Both the position numbers and the translations under genes were made by a program. A stretch of DNA of 64,000 nucleotides from contig NZ_FUZZ01000003.1 in assembly GCF_900168065.1 (NCBI RefSeq), positions 806,001 through 870,000 of the forward strand, given 5' to 3'. Below the pieces are notes generated by a model. The model was not told the DNA's origin, did no database searches, and saw nothing but the letters and a program-made list of their open reading frames with translations. Positions 61,901-64,000 of this stretch are shown in pieces. Within the stretch, counting starts at the first letter, position 1; each line of letters begins with the position of its first letter. Origin of the DNA: Chitinophaga ginsengisegetis. Lineage in GTDB: Bacteria; Bacteroidota; Bacteroidia; Chitinophagales; Chitinophagaceae.

Positions 61901-64000
61901 TACATACTTATACAGTAGTACCAAGCAGAAATGGTTGTCCGGGTGCAGCATCAGCGGCCATCACAGTAACTGTTCAGGGATCTCCATCGGCTCCGGTTGC
62001 GGAAGCCAATAATGTATCTACCTGTCTGAATACACCAACTACCCTCAGGGTAAAAGCAGTAGCAGGGGTTCGGTACAACTGGTACGACGCAGCAACAGGT
62101 GGTGCAACACTGGTAACTAACAGTAATGAATATACTACCCCAGCCAGTCTGCAGGCAGGTACCTATAACTTCTATGTGGAAGCGGTGAACGCGGGTGGCT
62201 GCGCTAACGACAGCGGACGCACCAGGATTACCCTCACTGTAGACAGTGCATCAACAGCTGCCGATATTCAAATCACTGATAAAGTAATTTGTGCAGGCGA
62301 TACAGCGGTATTAACACCAACTACCACTACAGTACAGAATCCTGTATTCAAATGGTATGCTAATGCCGACAGAACCGGTCCGATTACACAAGGTGTAAGC
62401 AGCGCGGGCGTATTAACTATCACAGGACTGACGCCGGGAACATACACCTACTATGTAAGTGTAAGCAACGCCGGCAAGTGTGAAAATAAAGCAGGTGACT
62501 TGAAAGCAGTAAAAGTAACGGTGAATAACACCGCCACTCCAACAGACATCGTAGCGGCAGATACAACTATCTGTGCAAATACTACGGTTAAACTCACGGC
62601 TGCTTCAACAACCGTAACAAACCCAATATTCAAATGGTATGCAGATGCAGCCCTGACAACATTCCTTGCTTCAGGCGCAACATATACTACCAGTGCCCTG
62701 AGCGCAACCTCTTCTTACTATGTAACTGTAGAAGGAAGCAACAGATGCGCAAATGCAGCCGGCAGCGCCAAAGAAGTGAAAGTGACAGTGAGTGATATAC
62801 CGGCTCCGATTATTAGCGCATCAGCGATCAGCATTTGTGTAGGCGATACCGCAACACTGAGCATTCAGAACGTGGATAATACGCTGACCTACCGCTGGTA
62901 TAGTGCGGCAACAGGCGGTACATTACTGTTCACCGGTCCGGTGTACAAGGTAACGGGCCTCACTGCTTCGAAAGACTTCTATGCAGAAGCTTCTCTGGGT
63001 GGATGTAGTAGTGCTGCCAGAACGAAAGTGTCAATAGGCGTAGGTGTTGCTCCAACCCCGATACTCGAAAACAATAATGTAACAGCATGTCAGGGTGGAA
63101 CAGCGGTACTGAAAGTAACGTCTTCTGTGAATAATATCACATACAGATGGTATACTACATTAACCGGCGGAGTGGCTGTATTTACAGGACCAATCTTCAC
63201 CGTGAATAATGTGACAGCTAATACAACCTATTATGTGGAAGCTACCGGTGATACTTCAAATTGTGGTAAACCTTCTGTAAGAGCTGCCGCGAAGATCAAC
63301 GTGGTACCTGTACCACCGGCTCCTGTACTGGTAAGCAACAGTGCGGAAGTTTGTAAAGGTCAGAATGTAACATTGCAGATACAAAGTCCTGCAGCCGGTG
63401 TTACTTACGAATGGTTTGATGCAGCAACAGGCGGCAACAAAGTAAACGAAGGATCAACGTTTAATATCACGGCACTGGATTCTACAGTGAGCTACTACGT
63501 ACAGGCATTGGTAAATGGAGGCTGCCCAAGCGCAAGCAGAACGAAGGCCACCATCACCGTGAAGAGCGTACCGGCAATACCTGCAATTTCATCCACTTCC
63601 CTGTTCATTTGTCAGGGAGGCAGTGTAACACTTTCTATTCAGAATCCAGTAGCAGGTGTAACCTACCGTTGGTACAACGCGGCATCTGGTGGTACGCTGC
63701 TTGCCACAGGCAATAGCTACACAACCGGTGCATTAAATACAAGTACCGATTTCTATGCAGAAGCTAACAATGGTAATTGCAGTAATAGTGTAAGAGCGAA
63801 AGTTTCAATAGGTGTAGGACAAGCACCAACACCAATCCTGGAAAGCAATGCACTCACTATCTGTATGGGAACTTCCGCTACACTCCGTGTAACTTCAGCT
63901 ACCAACGGAGTAATCTACAAATGGTATACTTCTGCCGCAGGTAATGATTCTGTAGGTGTAGGACCGGTATTCCAGACAGGACCGCTCAATGCCAGCATGG
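52915..64000 (+). CDS. Giant secreted repetitive surface protein with Ig-like (CHU_C-type) modules, 3' end missing
   Basis: The frame opens at ATG 52,915 and is still open at 64,000: at least 3695 codons. I checked the frame at several points and found it continuous. The N-terminus is long and basic, then a hydrophobic segment (SLVLLLLLFSIGA) ends at VSQAQ, an extended signal peptide. The body alternates beta domains of about 150 residues (N-x-P-T-S-Q-V-T-G...LLGGSVYQQLIFP) with Ig-like domains of about 80 residues carrying the WYAD/WYxxxT and TYYV motifs seen in CHU_C-associated adhesins. Such proteins are normally exported by the type IX system, whose C-terminal signal would be off the right edge. 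Likely roles are adhesion, gliding or polymer binding. Confidence 0.85.
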   Translation, partial: MHSKATPNSPFTALFCFPSFAGKDAVKTSVAHFFHKAGSIVWKSLVLLLLLFSIGAQVSQAQTYTTRVYANTQIGRATGLCIGCGVTNGAQAVDGSLTTASTISTLVTLLGATASQDLIFPAPVTNNTPAVVKIGTAGTLGTLVNLNLLGGVYVQAYNGSTPVGGTVFANNSVLTLLASGNQAEIFLPAPAGTYDRVRVTVDGGLAGVAGSIQVFSAYYDTPASGTINCGAAIDVLYGVTGQAASLGVVTNPAAAGDGIVTAANYATLSSVVGALGSSAQVTAVFPGLSKSGDSIRVVISDPASLITLQLLSSVRIITYNGPNVVDNIQADGNLLHLNLLSGAGNLQALTFLPTAPFDHVQVQIGSGLVGALASLRVHEIQRFPAGPSTGAGGPLRTTCLNAPLTLNVSNPEVGLTYTWYDSTQTTIVASNSISYSPPVGVAGSFRYYVSATRVGCSTESAKTLVTVKVNNFSTAADITVPASTQGCLADTVTITPTSATVNNNPVFSWYKNADKTGPITNGLIEGAVKYNIDITGKLSITGLAAGSYTYYVSVSDSDHCENAANALKAAPVTVAAQIAPPVLSQAYAVTTGIPLVLTATPVSGANIEWYSDTTQAPIAVGNSITLPPFTNPGVFTYYAGVKTTGGCTSYRVPVVITVTGPVTTTSCNVPTSQVTGTTLGCILCSVTNPGFDIDTISTNFTRLNIPVGLLGGSVYQQLIFPAAGDATDSIRLDLASPGGLADVSLLGGAVVTIYNGATVVSTHTLSQLVTLRLLSGTRYYATVAAGGVYDRVEVKLTGVANLLNSLDIYGIRSLVPDPVITAGNVNVCVGQPAVFTATPAAGTTVQWYADSTSNISLGSQPTFTTDTLRTAGTFTYYVQAMDGTCANPNRIPVTVTVNALGTAADITVADTTNVCGSGAATLTPTAAGVTTPVFKWYTDANKTTLITNGAVIGGATFTINAAGSLSVTGLSLGNHTYYVSVSGANRCENAAGSLKPATVKVTTPPAPPTLVQSYTVTTGLPLTLVASPAPGSTIVWYRDTTQASIGSGNSITLPPFTTPGVYSYFAGDSLPGGCVSSRVLITITVTGPVTTTSCNVPTSQVTGTTFGCVLCSVVNPTNDIDTVSTNFTRLNIPVGLLGGSVYQQLIFPGLGEATDSIRFDLASPGGLADVSLLGGAVVTVYNGATVVSTQNLSQLVTLRLLSGNRYYATVPAGGVYDRVEIKLTGLANLLNSLDIYGVRSVVPDPVITARNVAVCAGLPAVFTATPAAGTTVQWYADSTGGVSLGNQPTFTTDTLRTAGTFTYYVQVMDGTCPNPNRIPVTATVNPLATAADITIADTTASCGSGPAVLTPTAAGVTTPVFKWYANANKTNPITNGAVIGGATFTITAGGQLSVTGLTPGNHTYYVSVSGANRCENAAGSLKAATIKVTTAPAPPTVVQNYSISTGLPLTITATPAPGTTVLWYSDTTLAPIATGNSITLPPFASPGVYTYYVGDSLAGGCLSNRLPIVITVTGPVIPANCNMPTSQVTGTTLGCVLCSVVDPNNDIDSITTNFTRLNIPVGLLGGSVYQRLIFPAVRAASDSIRFELASPGGLADVSLLGGAVVTVYNGTTVVSTKTLSQLLTLRILSGTRYYATVPAGGAYDRVEIKLTGVANLLNSLDIYDVRAVVPDPTVTTQNLVVCAGQPATLTVTPAAGTTVRWYTDSTTTIVKSTSNTYVTDTLKTAGTFTYYVQAVGANGCANPNRVPVRVTVNPISQSGDITIADTTTACTSGPAVLTPTAPGVTAPVFKWYKNANKTSPITNGLVEGAVSYALDSTGNLTITGLTAGAYTYYVSVSGTGQCENAAGTLKAATVRVVPAPAAPVVTGDVVVTTGVKAVLSAQPVPGATIVWYRDATTVQGMGDTIQVGPFNTPGTYTYYAAVRIAGACESARAAVNVKVTGGVIPSPDCNVPTSQTSGTTLGCILCSVNNPTNDIDSVKTNFTTLSVPVGALGGSVYQQLIFPHAGSAADSVQIRLGNSVGLADVSLLGGTLIRLYNNNTLVKTDTLSRLLTLRLLNGQQFQATVVAPAAYDRVEVRMTGVLNLLNSIDIYGARIIYPKATVNTTNATACINSKATLSVTPAAGTSVRWYADSTSSTVLSTQNTYTTDTLKVAGKVTYYVAVLGGPDNCPNPDRIPVTVTVTPAPPVPGAPATVNICPGSNASLQVTNPDHQLTYNWYNVPTGGTKLNTDSGFVFNVTAVNRDTTFYVEAVSSCGAASGRQAISIVLSASLSAPVVTPNPDSTVVGRQTALTATSNTANVQFVWYASQAGNDSLFTGPVYTPPVSNVQGTVTYWVEARLTGGASCKSIRVPAVVIYGPEPGPDPGPCEGASTQTIGGSGLLILGNVYNPALAVDGSLSTGSSLVINLGALNAQVWQRTKFNGVSAPGDTVRVWLSNPSQVLSAALLGGVQLTTYNGTTPGDSLLVNNPLIKLTILSSKRQAILEFVPTKAFDAVEVKLKSGILGALTTVDFNYAQRALAAPKVQATQVTVCAGNTAKLDVQNPVAGVTYRWYNSKGVYLTGKDGVSFTTGTLTTDTAFLVEAFRNNCASSVRTRVDVKVVAAPAPPVVRSANVEVCAGSDAQLAINNPVSGYSYAWYNVATGGTRLNPVPDSGLTFTVTNVTAQATYYVEAINDSCNTISATRTAVTVKTGTSLAPPTVTPVNDTVVIGQRPLFIAKADAANAEFYWFRTQTATDTLFKGASFEGPASTALGTVTYWVEAALPGAATCKSARVAVNAITVTPSGQVPCEAATGQTIGGSGLLVLGNVYNPQLAVDAFTSTGSSLVINLGAINATVFQKATFNGLSTPGDTVRVKLSNPSQILSAAVLGSIQLTTYNGNTPGDSVLTSNPILHLDLLSGNRSAILWFVPTKQFDGVEVKLRSGILGALLDVDFNYAQRAIAQPKVQVNNATICKGKQATLSVINPAAGITYSWYNSQGNHLLDSIAYVTPTTLDSGVHTYTVVPSRNGCPGAASAAITVTVQGSPSAPVAEANNVSTCLNTPTTLRVKAVAGVRYNWYDAATGGATLVTNSNEYTTPASLQAGTYNFYVEAVNAGGCANDSGRTRITLTVDSASTAADIQITDKVICAGDTAVLTPTTTTVQNPVFKWYANADRTGPITQGVSSAGVLTITGLTPGTYTYYVSVSNAGKCENKAGDLKAVKVTVNNTATPTDIVAADTTICANTTVKLTAASTTVTNPIFKWYADAALTTFLASGATYTTSALSATSSYYVTVEGSNRCANAAGSAKEVKVTVSDIPAPIISASAISICVGDTATLSIQNVDNTLTYRWYSAATGGTLLFTGPVYKVTGLTASKDFYAEASLGGCSSAARTKVSIGVGVAPTPILENNNVTACQGGTAVLKVTSSVNNITYRWYTTLTGGVAVFTGPIFTVNNVTANTTYYVEATGDTSNCGKPSVRAAAKINVVPVPPAPVLVSNSAEVCKGQNVTLQIQSPAAGVTYEWFDAATGGNKVNEGSTFNITALDSTVSYYVQALVNGGCPSASRTKATITVKSVPAIPAISSTSLFICQGGSVTLSIQNPVAGVTYRWYNAASGGTLLATGNSYTTGALNTSTDFYAEANNGNCSNSVRAKVSIGVGQAPTPILESNALTICMGTSATLRVTSATNGVIYKWYTSAAGNDSVGVGPVFQTGPLNASM
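54913..60010 (+). repeat. Four tandem repeats of about 1281 bp inside the giant gene
   Basis: The same landmark (TGTAAC/T before C-C-T-A-C-C-A-G) starts at 54,913, 56,194, 57,475 and 58,759: spacings 1281, 1281 and 1284 bp (427-428 codons). Each unit holds one beta domain and three Ig-like domains. The first three units share long identical blocks, for example around CGCCTCAATATACCGGTAGG, while the fourth is more diverged. This pattern fits recent duplication or gene conversion. Confidence 0.85.
60016..62500 (+). repeat. Second repeat family in the giant gene, period about 1263 bp
   Basis: Two copies of a related domain beginning T-I-G-G-S-G-L-L, containing VYNP, GSSLVINLGA and FNYAQRA, start near 60,031 and 61,294 (offset 1263 bp, 421 codons). 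They follow the first repeat family directly and differ from it in the beta domain. The array then passes to Ig-like modules without the beta domain. Confidence 0.75.

Noticed and set aside
53091..62633. Many minus-strand open frames of 60-125 codons
   Set aside because: They lie antisense to the continuous giant surface-protein frame, follow its repeat period and have no recognisable protein features.

Overview
The window looks like a chromosomal segment of a Bacteroidota bacterium, most likely family Chitinophagaceae (Chitinophaga-like). The pointers are: a giant secreted protein built of Ig-like modules of the CHU_C/type IX secretion kind, mannan-directed glycoside hydrolases (GH76, GH92), a truncated FecR-type anti-sigma protein beside an ECF-like sigma factor, -7 boxes resembling TAnnTTTG, and little Shine-Dalgarno signal. 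Genus is inferred; no rRNA gene is present.

Layout. 1-7.5 kb: housekeeping and cell-surface genes (S9 peptidase fragment, hflX, Rieske protein, ArnT-like glycosyltransferase, tRNA-Asn, tmk, GH76 mannanase, LolA-fold protein). 7.5-16 kb: a recD-recC-recB operon on the minus strand. 16-17.3 kb: an outer-membrane barrel, Pth2, YwbE. 17.3-19.7 kb: a membrane-anchor-less slipin (SPFH) gene preceded on the same strand by a tight array of tRNA-like elements: three full cloverleafs, one internally deleted, and one whose 3' half precedes its 5' half. Further upstream lie a five-hairpin element and a short independently bounded transcription unit. 20-22 kb: an AT-rich stretch with a response regulator split into two overlapping genes, a four-repeat HHPxG protein and ten exactly phased 11-bp direct repeats.

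22-31 kb: an AT-rich defence island. It holds an EcoRII-type restriction-modification set (vsr, a C5 methyltransferase with its own HTH, and a restriction enzyme with the EcoRII catalytic domain). Next to it is a three-gene operon: a protein carrying an EcoRII-N-like DNA-reading domain fused to a MORC/Hsp90-type GHKL ATPase and a histidine-kinase core, then a receiver-like protein, then a ComEC-like metallo-beta-lactamase-fold hydrolase. I regard this operon and the tRNA-like/slipin locus as the two best candidates for an undescribed system.

31-49.7 kb: sigma/anti-sigma pair, ABC exporter, mannose/glycan genes (GT87, GH92, GHL10-like, CBM9-like), M13 peptidase, acyltransferase, KefC/KefF-like potassium efflux pair, ClC channel, transglutaminase-like protein. 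49.7-64 kb: a NACHT-like STAND ATPase, a 0.6-kb AT-rich divergent intergenic region with repeated motifs, and the start of a giant repetitive surface protein that runs off the right edge (at least 3695 codons), with about 1281-bp internal tandem repeats.
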